Numbered from the stretch's first letter, positions 23,724 through 36,885 are shown. The stretch is DNA of 64,000 nt from Parasponia andersonii (GCA_002914805.1 JXTB01000598.1:18227-82226), one strand, 5' to 3'. Notes: generated from the sequence alone by a model not told the origin. Numbers and translations: made by a program.

Positions 23724-24468
23724 CTTCAAGACCTGATAAAGCTCTCAATTTTGGGGAAAACCCAGATGAGAAAAGTGATCAAGTAACAAAATTGTGGCCT
23801 CTTTCCGGTGTCTGGCGAACTGGGTTTGTTTCAGACTAGACGAATTTTGGGGTTGTGAATCTTGAATTCAGTCCAAAAGAAACTACTCAAATTTGGAACA
23901 TAAGTCACTTCATGATGACAAGTGTTCTATAGTATGAAACCCAAGACCAAAATTTGAGTTCTTTTATTTTTCAAATATTGGAAAATGGATTCTGATTACA
24001 AGAATGGAACAAAGTTTTCCAGGGGCTTTGAACAAAAAGGCAAAAGCAGAGGACTACTAAAAGTGAACAAAAAGGTGGGATTTTTTTTTCTTCTATCTTT
24101 TTCAAAAGACGAAATAAATCAAACACATAAAAGCCACTATTCAAAGCAAATTAACAAACTTACTATCTGTGACAAGTTCGAGTTTTCATGCTTTGCTCTC
24201 CCCAAGCAGAGAGAAGACAAGATTTTTTGGCTCTTTATGGCTAAAAGTTCTAGAGGAGTAGCTTCAGAAAAGGCTCAAACTCTCCTTCTCAACTGGGTTT
24301 TCAGTTTTGTGTCCACTGAGAGAGAAGAGTGTAGAAGAGAAGAGATATTTGGGGTCTGGAAAAATCGTCCGATGGAGAGAGATGAGCTATCTACTTGTGT
24401 GTTGCGTCCGCGTGAAAGTGACGACCAGACTTCAAATAGGGGAGAGAAAAGCAGTGACCTTTCTCTCG

Positions 24469-24504
<36 letters not shown>

Positions 24505-24560
24505 ATTTGGCCTTAACAACTAGTTAAGTGGGAAATTAATTGGACCGGCTAAAGCCTTTG
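23724..24560 (-). promoter_or_regulatory. Leader/promoter of the Dof gene with GA microsatellite
   Basis: Upstream of the Dof start on the minus strand. A pure CT run on the plus strand (about 24464-24503, GA on the transcribed strand) lies about 750 bp upstream. GA runs in plant leaders are bound by BPC/GAGA-binding proteins, and this one may mark the 5' UTR or proximal promoter. A long open frame on the plus strand here (23985-24527) is low-complexity and opposite to the gene, so it was not annotated. Confidence 0.45.
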
Positions 24561-26158
24561 TGGCTCGTACAGTGTCCACTAATCATATACATAAAATAAA
24601 GAATAGTGTATTTTTATTGGAAACATATACTAACACTACTTATTCTTACATCCTCTCTAGAGAACCACGGCTGAGTTTCTTTTTTTTTTTTTTTTTTTNA
24701 AAAAAAAAAGAACTGTCTCATTGAACTCTAATTTTCAAACCGCCCCACTGAACTTCAAATAGCGCAAATATTTTTTGGATGCGTTGCTATCCAACAGTTT
24801 CAATACTTTTGGTTCTTTTTTTAATTGAAAAATAGTGGTGATTTCTTCTATTAACAACACTTTAGATAAAATTTCCACACTTTAGTGTAACTAAAAAAAA
24901 AATTAGCAAATAAGACATGATAGCATCTTTTACATTGTTTTGTCTCTCATGCTAACTCTATAAAATTTATAAGAAATAAAAAATTAAATTAGCAAATCCC
25001 ACTCAAAGTGAATTAAATATAAAACATTATTTTTAGAGGATAATGAAAGTAATTCTTTTTGTAATAAACTATAATTACCTTGTCCATTATGTCAACTACA
25101 CAATTATTCATGTTATTAATGCCCTTGTCGCATTGAAAATTGATAAGAATGTCTTTATCTATAGAATAATTTAACAAATAACAAAGAGCTGAACAACAAG
25201 AACATCAACAACTTTCAGCGGAGAAGAAGAAGAAAAAAAAAAAAAAAAAAAGAAATTTGTTACAAGCTCGGCTCGGATTGAACCATAGAGCCGATCATTG
25301 ACCAAGTTTATTTACGCTTACTTAAGCCAAACAATGTGAATTAGCCGAATCCAAGATGTTAAGGCCTAAACCAAGCTTGCGTGCAAACAAAGCAAAGTTC
25401 CAGTCAAGGTGTCTGTTTATATGATCAAAGGAATCTGAGGTATCGTAGCGTTGGGTTACAGTTACCCGGAGCCCATGTCACCCGCGACACGTGGCCGAAC
25501 CCCAGATACAGCATAAGCACTAGTATTTTGGGGTTGCTAGAGTGAACCAAAATTGGTCAGTTGGATTTATGAGAAGAAGCTTCAAAAAAAAAGGTTTACT
25601 GAACGCGGTGGGTGGATCCCATTTTAAGACTTTGGTTAGTGTTTTCGTATTTAATTTGACTATTTTTTATGCTTAAGACACCGAATCAGATAAAATAATT
25701 TAATAGTTTTAATTATTATTATTAGATTTTATTTTACTGTTTTTGGAATATATTCTTCACTACGCACGTTTGAAATTGTGTGGGGCAAATGAGTCCCCAC
25801 CACTACATATCGTATTTACGATTGTGAGTATGGATAGAGATGTCTAAGATCACTATTTTCAATTCAACCATTGAATCTTAGCAAAATAAATAATCAACCA
25901 GATCACCCCAAAAATAAATAAATGAATAAATAAAAAGCAACTTGTCGGTTATATGCTCAAAACTATGATATGTAAATATGTTATTGGGCGATAATTTTTA
26001 ATATCTTACACAAGCTCATACCCAGTATAATATAATTGCTCAAAAAATAACTCGACATATCATATGATACCCTTTATAATATTACTCTAAAAACATTATC
26101 AAATTTTCGTGAGATTTGTCATACCAAAAACTTTGCATGAAAATCTTACACCAAGTAA
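24561..26158. other. Intergenic DNA, possible distal Dof promoter
   Basis: Mostly AT-rich. A single N at 24699 joins a long poly-T to a poly-A run, another contig-join signature. A G-box/ABRE-type site ACACGTGGC occurs at 25487-25495 inside a locally GC-richer patch (25430-25510). No gene is visible. Confidence 0.4.
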
Positions 26159-26161
26159 CAT

Positions 26162-28330
26162 CACTACTATAGGAACTATTTTCCATATCTTTTATAAGGC
26201 AATGTGGTAGAAAAATTATTTCGCTCTATAAGCGACGTGAAAACGAGTAACATAATAAATTTCTGTAATACCACATCGCTTTATAAGCGACGTGGTATCA
26301 CAATCTACTATATCATTTGTACAATGCTTTTTTAGGAAGAGACATGGAACTCATTTCCATATGGCATAAAAATATCCTAAATTCATTACAAACCAAAACC
26401 AAAATTGGTAAAAAAGAGCTAAAAATAACCTATAATCAATAACCAGCAATCCTCTATACAAATTATACTTTTTCACTATAATACATAGCTAACTTTTGTA
26501 TACTTTTTCACTATAATACATAGCTAACTCCTACATAAACCTCATAAACTAATCTAAATCATAGATCAAGTCATATAATTAGACAAGCAAAGTCACAAAC
26601 ATAAAAGACTAAGTGATAGTGTAAGTCAACCTCATCATATGGCATACTCCATAAGTTCATCAGCCCATTCCTCTTGAACTTCATTGATCTCATTCATAAT
26701 GTATATTTCTCTGCTACGATACTACAAAATAAAATGTACATAAATTAGATAAGAATCATATATTCATAATTAATATATTTAATTGTTTAAGAGAAGTATT
26801 AAATTAGAAAGTTATATACTCAGATGGGCTAGTATCCATGGCCATTTTTTGCATCATTCGTATAACGTAGAATCTACGCTCTATGTTATTTGGTTAATGT
26901 AAACATTACAATTCCAATAAATTTTTCAATTGATATTAACAAGCAAAAAAATATCATCTAATCTAATAATTTAATAAATTGGTAAAATCTAAATCACACA
27001 TTTATTAAATCTCAATCAGAACCACTCTTTTTACTACTCTTAATATTTTGGAGTTAAATATCCGAAAAACTCTATAAAATAAATACCAATACAACCAATT
27101 TAAACAAAATAACCAATTCGAGCTCATATACCACTATTTCTCAATCATTTTCGATGTCAATATACTAATATAATTATACTAACATATTCACATTTAAGGT
27201 ACTGATATTTCATACAAATATTAATTCATCCACTAACCAAGCTTCTAATTGATATAATTGTCTCTAATTTAACAATAATGAGCCATATTATGATTCCACT
27301 AACCATATATAAGAGTTTCAACTTAAATGTACATAAAAAATACAGTAACTTATAAGCTAATATATATTCTACTAACTAATCATCTAAATTTTGTGTTAAT
27401 CATTAAATTGACAATTATCTATGATAAATTGCTCAAAATTATCATTAAAATTACATTAATCATACTCAAAAACATTATAAATACTATATATTACCTAAAA
27501 TTATAACCTAATCTATATGGTAAAATTTTAACATATATTATACAAACTCCTCTCATATAATAATTAATAGTATAAATGAACTAATTTAGACCCTAAAATT
27601 ATCATTCAAACTAACTAAAAAAGTAAATTTAAATAATTTGGAAAAAAATAAAAACAATTAGAAAAAAAATATCTAAATTACTTAAAATTGCTTGTTAGGA
27701 GCGAAATTTAATGTAGAGTCTACAAAATCTAATCAAGAACGAGCCTAGTACACATGATAAATAAAAAAAATCATATATTGGTCAAACTTTGCAATAGTAA
27801 GCTGAAAATATTTCAAGTAGTTCTAGAATAAAATAGAGCTAGAAAAACTTACAGATCTGAGAAAATAACTCAATAAGAGTATTGGACTCATCAAAAGGAA
27901 GAAAAAACACTTAAAATCACCCAAAATAGTAGTGATTTGGTTGGAAAATCGAAAGTTGGCGACGAAAAGGGTTTTTTGCGCTCTTGAATCCCTTGGAGAC
28001 GAAGAAAAAGAACTGTGTTAGGTTCGAGTTAGAGACCAACTGAAAAAGGAAAGTATCACATCGCTTCTAGGGAGAGTGATGTGGTATGTGAACGATATAC
28101 CACATTATTTCTGGGGATAGTGATATAATATATGTAAAAAGAATATATCTCGCCGCTTACCTTAAAAACAATGTGACATCAATTACTACCGCATCGCTTA
28201 ACTTAAAAGTAACATAATATATGTTGATGTTACATTGCTTCTATAGTACATGATGTACTTTTAATACTATATTGTTTTCATTACAAATGACATGGTATAT
28301 GTGAATTACAATGTCACTTTTTTAGTAGTG
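26162..28330. mobile_element. Non-autonomous CACTA DNA transposon
   Basis: Starts CACTACTA at 26162 and ends TAGTAGTG at 28330, flanked on both sides by CAT (26159-26161 and 28331-28333), the 3-bp duplication typical of CACTA elements. Subterminal DNA carries repeated motifs: a 12-bp hairpin built on TACCACATCGCT/AGCGACGTGGTA at 26269-26297, a related TCGCTCTATAAGCGACGTG at 26221, and variants (ACATCGCTT, GATGTGGTAT, ATACCACATT) at 28057-28300. The interior is AT-rich without a transposase. One minus-strand frame (about 26645-26715) reads IMNEINEVQEEWADELMEYA and could be the last remnant of an internal coding exon. It would depend on a transposase supplied elsewhere. Confidence 0.88.
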
Positions 28331-28333
28331 CAT

Positions 28334-29220
28334 GAGGAGGACTAAGACTAGACTTTTATTTAGTGGGTGCTAAAACTATTTTGTTTATTTTGTGGGGACT
28401 ATTCTATATTTTTCTATTTTTTTAGTGAGTGCTTTGTATATCATTTTAGCTAAAAAGTTATAAATATACGTGAATTCTTGGGCATATTTAAAGGAACAAA
28501 AAATTTGAGTGGGGTTTGGTCCTAAAGTGGTTCTGTCCCTGAACATGACATTATTTAAACATTTAGAACTAATAACTTTATCCCACTATCCTACGCAAGG
28601 GAAATTTAAAAAGAAAAATGTTAAAACATTTCTACAATTTTGTTTACATTAATAAGTTGAATAATCTGAACTGTGACACACCTCGGATGATAGTCAATGG
28701 CAAAAAATGCATTACATGTGATATTTAAGTTTATTTTGTTACAAACATTGATAAAATCAAGTAATGTCACATTATTCAAGACATGTATTTAGTTTTTTGA
28801 ATGTTTAAGTCCTACTTCTATCACATTTGGATTGAATATTTATCCGGATGAACAATTTTATTCTAAGAAAGACATAAGGAAAGAAGTTATCATGTTTTCT
28901 TTTAGAAAAGCACACAATGTAGCCAGAGATGAAAACACTGATTGATTTGCGTGTTGCTTTATAGAAATGGTTGTGACTCGTGGGATCATATTGTTATGTA
29001 TTTTAATAAACTATGTGATCCTATAATTAACTCTAATTATGATTTACAACTATATGATACTAAATAGATTCCTCTTTTTTGTTGTTGTGCACCGTGGCAT
29101 CACTACCACAATTGGATTATAACTAATAATTCCAAGGAAAAAAGGGAAAGGACTAGACTAATAATCAACTCTAAAAACACTAAGCTTTACATTGAATAGT
29201 GATGGTATAGTAGCTTAGGC
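28334..29220. other. AT-rich intergenic DNA
   Basis: Nothing recognisable beyond ordinary AT-rich sequence; no open frame of note. Confidence 0.4.
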
Positions 29221-29620
29221 ATGAAGGTTTGGTTTGGGGGGTAATAATTGATCTAATGCAAGCAAGAGCACGGGAGGGAATAATGGGACGTGGGGCCAGG
29301 TGGGTCCCACGTTAAGAGTGCCAGCATGCATGAGTGAGGGTGGGCCCAGGGAGGAGTGGGAGGTTTGAACAATTGTTTAACGAGGGGAATGAGGGGTGAT
29401 TTGATGCTGAGGCCAGGGGGAGTGTCATCTCTGTCCTACTCCCATACGACACGCTTCAGAAGGCGTGCCCTTAGGGTCCTGATTGACGGCCACGGTGCTT
29501 CCTCACACTGTTGGTTTGGGACTCGGGCTGGATCCCAATTGCCTTTTGGGACACCAGTCCTCCACCAAGTCCATCGTCCTCCAATTTGGGGGCACACCTA
29601 TAACTTTGATAGTTGTGTTA
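29221..29620. other. Unexplained GC-rich island with TCP-like sites
   Basis: A sharply GC-richer segment in AT-rich surroundings. It contains the palindrome GTGGGTCCCAC (29300-29310) and GTGGGCCC (29340-29347), which match TCP-factor consensus sites GGNCCCAC and GTGGNCCC. An open frame at 29356-29640 has no recognisable domain and looks like a by-product of the base composition. It could be a promoter or the start of a non-coding transcript. Confidence 0.35.
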
Positions 29621-31892
29621 AGTTTAGATCAGCTATTTAGATCAACCATTATTGAGAATGTTTCTAGGAGTTTTGTTACATCGATCTTATCGATTAGGAC
29701 TGTCTATCATATTAACTCTCGTATTAATTGAACTTTATAAATCAGATGTGTTATGTATAAACTGATCACAGTACAGATTTGTGCTCATAGCTCATGCTCT
29801 AAATTTGTTAATCGTTAATCCTTAAAACCATTGACTGCGCATATTATAGCACATACAAAAGCCAAACATTTTTACGATTGGTAGCACTTGCTATATTTAA
29901 CCTCTAATCTCTATTCTAAATTAAAGCATGTTAACAACTTTTTCTGAGGATGTGACTTGATTTAATAAGAAGTTTTAGAATCATTCGCTCGTTGGGTCTG
30001 CAGTGATTTATATTCTCGCACATGTTGTGCTCTGGTGTGTGAAATAATATTAGAACTACAATCACCAATGGTTGACATCGAAGAATTGCAGAGCTATTTA
30101 GTATTGGCGTTTTCTGTTTATACATGACACAACTTGAGAAAGAGTCTAACTATTACTATAGTATGACAAGTGATGGCAAATGACCCGATTCTTTGTGACC
30201 GTTGTTCGTTTAGGTAAAAGGGGAGGACTAAACATTGTAGTTTCATTAAGCATATCTATGTATAACACTAGGGTCGGGCCTTATCAATGAAAGGAACAGA
30301 AATGGTTGTATTAAGAATTGGATTCAGTTTACATCCTTTTCCTATCAGTTGACTAAGCAAAACCAGATTCTTCACTTTCGCTTTTTGGTTGACATTGCAA
30401 AACGTACATTAATTGCTGTAAGAATGACCCTTCTTTTTTTTTTTTTGTCGTCAAACACTGCAAATTGCATCTTGTGCTTTCTTGAGAAAACGAAGATACT
30501 TTGCCACGAGCTCATTACCTATCTAATTCGAGAGTGTGACTACATACCGGGGAGGGGGGGTGGGAGTCAAATCTTCTATAGAACCCTTATTACTTAGCAT
30601 CCAAAATACAAAACTAGAAGTTTTCTTGCTTTTTGAACTTTATGACTAAAATTTTAACAAAACCAGCTTGAAAATGCTTACAACTTATGTCACAAACTAA
30701 AAAAAATCTCTGATGCACATGGAGAGAAAAGAGAAAATGAAGAGTATAACATTTGATGCTGTAGAGGACATTGTTTACTTATGGCAATTTGTTTTTGGAA
30801 AGTATAGAAACATTTTATTGGATGGAATAAGTGATTACATCCCATTTTAATACGTCTGGGCCTTCAAGCAACCATATTGCATCCAAAACAATTGAGAACA
30901 AATAATGCTTGTTTGAAAAAATGCATGCCTGAAGCAGTGGAGCTAAAAATGCCAAACGTATTCCATTAAATTATAGAGAAGACAGAACCTAATGCTCACC
31001 AGCAGATTCATCAACTCGATTGGTTTGTGGGACCCACCTCAGCAGTCTTGTTTGACAACAGGGTTTATCTTGAATCTCTATAATGATGATAACTTTGCTT
31101 TTAGAAATTCTACAAACTCAAGAAGAGAATAATAATGCTCAGAAGATGTTATTCTTGTTCTTGGTATCTTTCATCTTGGTGGTGTGAAGTGCAAGTGAGT
31201 CTTGAGGTGCTTCCTTTCCTTCCCCTAGTTATATTCTCTAAATCTGATTACAAGTTTCTGTCTGCTCATTATCTTATGCAAAATATTAGATTCCTTAAAG
31301 CTAAAATCACTTGGATATTGTAGTACTGCATTCCAATGATACACAGTAATGTCATTTGTGTTTGGCACATACAAATAGTTATGTAAAATATGCCGAATGA
31401 AATCTGAAAGATACAAAATCACAGGTATACCAATTTTTTCGATTTATTTATCAAAATAAACAAATTTAAAACGGTTATATTGTTGTTGCAACAGTGAGAT
31501 GAATTCTGCTATAGTTACAACAGCTAATCGTATTATTGTTGTTGCAACACTGAAGTATTAAATGCATGCTATTGGCAAACCAATCACAATAATGAAAATA
31601 AACGATATTGGAGATTTTTATATGATTTGGCTATTTTTTAATAACCTATTCTATTGAGCCACGTCCAGAGAAAGAAATATATTAATAGAAATTTTTAAAG
31701 TACAAATACTAATGGCTTAAATAAGAAAAGACTCTCTCATATCTTGATGCACCGTGTTTGACTCTTCTCTCAATATGTTCAGTGAACTTCAGGTGTCTTA
31801 TTTGACTCCAAGTTCTTGAACTCTTTTCAATAATTGGATCAACCTTCTCTGTTACGGCTACGGATAACATCAATCCTAGCCTCCAATCTGCA
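29621..31892. other. Intergenic DNA
   Basis: No gene recognised. A G-rich run (GGGGAGGGGGGTGGGAG) lies at 30550-30566. The phrase TTGTTGTTGCAACA occurs twice near 31480 and 31538, as a short local duplication. Confidence 0.4.
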
Positions 31893-32036
31893 TCATCCTG
31901 CTATTATAACTTTGAAAGAATAGATATATCAAGCTCCTACTTCTACGCACCGCTATGACACAACGAAAAGAAAAAAGTCGCTATTTTTAATTGGTGTGAA
32001 CATTATAGATGGTGTTCGAACATTATCCATGAAGGC
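31893..32036 (+). repeat. Dispersed ~150-bp repeat, copy 1
   Basis: Matches 54205-54355 in the same orientation with moderate divergence: CATCCTGCTATTATAA, TAGATATATCAAG, CTCCTACTTCTRC, TATGACACAACGAAA, AAGTCG, TTGGTG-GAACATTA and CATGAGG appear in the same order in both. It has no coding potential. It is perhaps a MITE or SINE fragment. Confidence 0.6.
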
Positions 32037-32274
32037 GCATATATAAAACAGCTGCTAGCATGAGAGAACATAGATTAGATAGAACTACAAATCTACAAGC
32101 ATAAACACAAATATAATAGAAAACATAAAACACTCTAAATCTAAAGATAAACCCAAGTCATAATTGATAATCCTTATAATCAAGTCACCTAAGTCATGGG
32201 CATATTACAATATAAACATGTACAAGTCACCTCATATATATATATATAAAAGCTTCTAGTGAGATGCAGGTGCA

Positions 32275-32458
32275 TCACACATCACCAGATGCATTACCAT
32301 CATCATCATGAGGTACATCAAAGGAATTCATTATCTCACGATCGATCTTCTCGTTAGGGTAGAACTTAGCAGACCTATGCATAAGACATCTGTAGTTGCA
32401 ATCAAATTTATTGTAAAACTCAGCTTCATAGAGAACACATATTTGGGATTGGACATCG
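32275..32458 (-). pseudogene. Coding-like C-terminal exon abutting an LTR insertion
   Basis: On the minus strand an uninterrupted frame of 61 codons runs from the LTR border to a TGA at 32275-32277 (VLYEAEFYNKFDCNYRCLMH ... HDDDGNASGDV). Its composition is protein-like, with a mixed hydrophobic pattern and an acidic tail, unlike the AT-rich noise around it. It is cut off exactly where the gypsy LTR begins (32459). I do not recognise the family. It may be the end of a gene or of an older transposon broken by the insertion. Confidence 0.35.
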
Positions 32459-33379
32459 TGCTCTAATTAATCAAGGGGACTTATGATTAATTAAGACAAA
32501 ATAGAATATAATTGAGATTAAGGTCAGAGATAGAAAATGACTATTCCCTTTGAGCCCTTGCCATATTGGTGATTGTAAAAATGACCCGCTTAATATACAC
32601 ATGTATAAGAATTATCACATCACTGTCTACATGTTGAAGTCTTGATGACCAGTTGATATAGAAAACGATACTTCCTATAACACCTTGCCACATTAGCAGT
32701 TGTAGAGATAATGTACTTACAATGTAATAATAATTACATAATAATAATAATAATAATAATAAAGATATAAGTATTATCGGAATACTTCCTACAGTGTTCT
32801 CGCCACAAAAGACAATTGCTAAAGTAATTGACTTACGGAAGATGATAATGATAATGCAATAATAATGATAGAGGGATCTAGATGTCTGAGACGAATAAAC
32901 CGAATATAATATCAACTAGAAGTCAACTATAAATGAAAGGCTAGAAATAATAAAGAGTGACGAATAATAAGAGAGCATGAAATCCCAAATTGTACTGTAA
33001 GTCAAGCACAAAGTTTGAAAAGATTAGCTCGGTACTCACAAATCACTGAAGTACAGATATTAAGCTTTATATGTAGAGTAACTTGTGAAAAAAGTTAGAA
33101 TCATGTAAGCAAAAAATGGTGACAAGAATAATGAAGTAACGAGGAAATGATATAAAAAAGGATAATGGGCTTAGACCATATAAATATATGTAGATAGGGC
33201 TAGGAAACAATATTTGCAAAAATATCAGTGGGCTTAGAACTAAAGATGGTATATGCAAACTACACCTACAAAAATAGGTGTATTTATATAAACAATAGAA
33301 ACTTGGTGATCAAATTTATACATGCTTAAACATAAAGATGCGAATGAGCTGTAGCTTATAAAAGATGCTAAGATATATC

Positions 33380-33413
<34 letters not shown>

Positions 33414-34250
33414 GAATAAATAGAGGACACTAGTCAAGTAAAAGTAACAAGATGATAATGAAGATGCAAGAACTAATAAAGTAGATGCATGAATTTATGC
33501 AAAGATATGCATGTGAAAATATATAAGGATATGTGTATGAAATAGGATGATGCTTGGATGGGAAATAGATAGTGGTGTTGATGATGTTGTGGCCATGATT
33601 TAAGTAGAAGCTAAGAGATTAAGAGGAAAGAAACTTGAAAGCTTCGGTTGAAAACAAAAACAAAAGATAGATATAGAGAGCACAGTTGAGATCAAGGAAT
33701 ATAAAGACAATTATATTGATATGCTTGTGAGCAAAAAAAATAATAGTGGTTTTTAAATGAGGTAGTAGTACCTTTATTTATGGGCAAATACTTTGCCTTA
33801 GGCTCAAGAGAATGAGGTGTCGGCCTCTTATTAACCAAGCCTCTTTTATGTACAAGTGTTTGTATTAAAAGCATTTGTAGTTACAAGTACTTAATTGGCA
33901 AGTATATGAGTTACAAGAGCTTATGTTACAAGTTAGAATCATTTCAAACCTTCTAGAAGCTTGAAACAATTTGTGCTTGAAGTTGGCTAGCTTGTACTTG
34001 AAGGAGAGCTTGCCTTCCATATTAAGTAGTTTGTACAACATTTTAGAAAATATAGAGGTGCCAAGCCTTGATTAAAAGTCTTCACTTGTTTGGCAAGAAT
34101 TAGAGGTATTAATCTATAATTAGAGGACTCCATCTTATAGGCTAAGAGAGAGTAATGTGTCAATGCTTCAAGTATTGACCAATAAGATTTTGCCAAGTAG
34201 ATAAGAGCTTGCCAAGTCATGGTTCCAATTAACTTGATTATGGCTTTATT
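32459..34250 (-). repeat. 3' LTR (left copy) of the gag-only gypsy element
   Basis: Begins TGCTCTAATT on the plus strand (so ends AGAGCA on the element's own strand). It contains AAT trinucleotide runs (32740-32762) and a TA microsatellite (33380-33406). The right-hand border is approximate because the partner LTR is truncated before its end. Confidence 0.65.
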
Positions 34251-35300
34251 TAAATTATGTTAGGCACATGATTAATTAGGGCTAGAGCATATATTTGGGT
34301 TCATCTAAAAATTAGACTAATAGCCCAAAATATTAAGCCTCCTAAGTTATAATAAATGATCCTGAGCTATAGTGAGTAAAACCATTCACTAGAGCTCACT
34401 TTTTTGAATATTTTTGGAAGAGTGCACCGATTGTGTCTTGGCATATCTGTAGAGGAAAGAATGAGAATTGTTAAAATAATTCCTATAAAAGAGGACAATC
34501 GTTCTTCTAAAACTTGTGTCTTGTAGGACTTTGTTAGATTGACAGATATATGCTGAAATATAGCATTTTTCATTTTCTTTGAGATGTCATGCAAAACAAG
34601 AAACTAGAAAATTGAATGATCAACTAAGGGCACAAAAAACATGAATTATCAAATGAAATGTAGTGCTAATTGTGCCTAGTTGATATGAATTTTCAATATA
34701 AAGTAGTATATAGATAAAGTGCAGATGACAAAATTAAGTATGTTTCAAAATAATTACAATTCCCACTGCATGCATAAAATCGAATATGTCAAGATATTTT
34801 TTATGATTAAATTAGGCAAGATACTCTTATATAACTAGACTATATGTATGTACACAAAGAATAGTCATATATTATTAATAGCTCTGACATATTATATGAT
34901 TTTTGTCATATTTGTTGATAACTCTGACCTATCGCATGATTTTTATTTTAGAGAAATCTTGTTATCGATAGCTTTGGTTTATCATATAATTCTTATCATA
35001 TTGATAGCTCCGATATTTCGCATTATCATATTGTTGATAGCTATGTCTTATCATATTGATAGCTTAGGCATATCGCATAACACTTTTTTTGACAAATTTT
35101 CTCAATGATGAAAGAAATTGAAGTCAACTTAGAATCAGAAAGAAGTACATAGCAGTCCCTAAGTGTGAAGTATATGCATTATTTTGGATTTGTAGGTAGA
35201 GAAATTGCCTCTATGAGAAACGTTGATATAGAATTTTCTCTACTCAAAACAGTTTCTCATTCCTTAGGTAGCTTCATCTGGGATTTAGGAAAGTGTTAAC
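34251..35300 (-). repeat. Internal non-coding region with GATAGCTCTGA minisatellite
   Basis: At 34865-35085 short direct repeats of the type TTGATAGCTCYGAYATATCGCA with ATGATTTTTATCATATT spacers occur about six times with variable spacing. No pol domains are present where they would be expected. Confidence 0.55.
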
Positions 35301-36560
35301 ATCTACCCTTTGTTGCTAGCCATCATGAACGATATTACCTCTTCTGCCTTGGCTAAGTAATACCTTCTGACTTTGTAGTATTCAAAAGTAGAATGGCCAA
35401 TTCTGCAATGGTATATGCAGAACTGTGAGTTGGCCAATCACTCTTATGTTAGCGGCCTGGTACTGGGTAGACAAACTAGATCTTCATCTACTATCCAAGC
35501 CTGAACTAGTATGTTGATTTGCTCAGGTGTGAAAGGTATTTTAGAAAGAACTGGTAAATTCTTTTTATTTTGTTGAAGTTATCCAACTAGGTCAACCTCT
35601 CTCTTTGGTCTAGAAAAAGGTGGATTATTCTATTTTTTGGCAGTAGATTTGTACAGTTCTGCAACTATTCCATTCGAGTATCCATTCTCCATATCAATTT
35701 GACAAAATTTGAGATGATGTAGTTCTAAATGTGAATCTTTTATTATGCCTGCAAGTCTTTGATGTACACTTGAATGAGTTTATCCTCTGAGATAATTTCT
35801 TTGTAGTCCAAAGCTCTTTCTTTAAATCTATTCGCATAGATTGTTAGTGATTCATTTTTTTTTTTTGTGTTATACTGCAGAGAACATACAAGCTTAGCTT
35901 ATACTCTACCACGAAGATTTTAGTATAAAATATTGCTACCAACTCTTCCCATGTGCTGAGAATACTTGCTGGTAGACTGACGAACCATGAATATGCTTGA
36001 TAAGTAATGGATTTCGAAAATTCCCTCAATCATAATTCATGATCATCGGTATAGATTCCAAGGCCGTCTAAGAAACTAATGACATGTTCTCTAGCATTAC
36101 CTTTCTTTCCATCAAATTTCTTAAATTGAGGACTAGTGTAGTATTTTAAATATAGCATAGAAAGGATATGTGCAGGATAGGAGGTTGGAAGTTTACTGCT
36201 GCTATAATCTTGTTGGCTCTTTCTTCCTCCACTTTCAGTACATCTTGTAATTACTTTTTGGTAATAAAATTATGTGAAGTTTCATTATTCGTGGCTACTG
36301 GAATTGTGATGGGAGGATTGGAGGGACCTTTTTGTGTTACCAGCATAGTAGGATTTTGACTGCCTTATGCATGTAAATTATTATTTTGACTCGATGGAAT
36401 GTGGATAAAAGTCCCTGGTCTGTTTCTTCTTTCTAACTCAGCCAACTTTTGCATCATCCATTCTTGAGATTGCATTAGGATTTGCAATTTTTTTTTCATT
36501 TGGGTAAGAATTTCTCCTTGTTGAGCCAATGTTAGGACTCAGCAGATGTTGTTCGTCAGC
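35301..36560 (-). pseudogene. Ty3/gypsy gag relic
   Basis: Read on the minus strand: a coiled-coil-like start (QMKKKLQILMQSQEWMMQKL, about 36420-36520), a gag core (FKKFDGKKGN, then MREFSKSITYQAYSWFVSLP and STWEELVAIFYTK, 35844-36130) and a zinc-knuckle-like FCIYHCRIGHSTLE near 35390-35420, in which the last Cys is lost. Frameshifts and stops occur between the blocks, notably near 36120-36029 and 35855. Gag builds the virus-like particle; here it is non-functional. Confidence 0.75.
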
Positions 36561-36885
36561 TATTTGAAAGAATAAGATGAAAAATGAGAGAAAAATAGAA
36601 AGAAAAGTGAGAAAAGAAAATAATGGAATGGAATTTAATAACAAAAAATTAAGAGAAGAAAATAAGTATAGTGTTTGGACAAAATTTTGGTATTTGAAAC
36701 AGAATTTTGAGAAGTAAAACTAACAGAATTTTGCAAAGTTTCGGAATATGAAATAGAATTATGAGAAGTGAAACTAGCAAAGTGATGGAATACACTTATG
36801 GATATAGAGAATCATAGGGAAAACATAGTTTCCCTAACACTAATCCCCTGAGAAGTGGCCTTTTAATGATTGGAATTGAACCTCA

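Noticed and set aside
23985..24527. 180-codon plus-strand frame upstream of the Dof gene
   Set aside because: Low complexity with a Ser/Leu tail from the CT microsatellite, opposite to the gene, and no domain; most likely the complement of the Dof leader.
29356..29731. Two overlapping frames in the GC island
   Set aside because: No domain, no codon pattern, and explained by local GC content.
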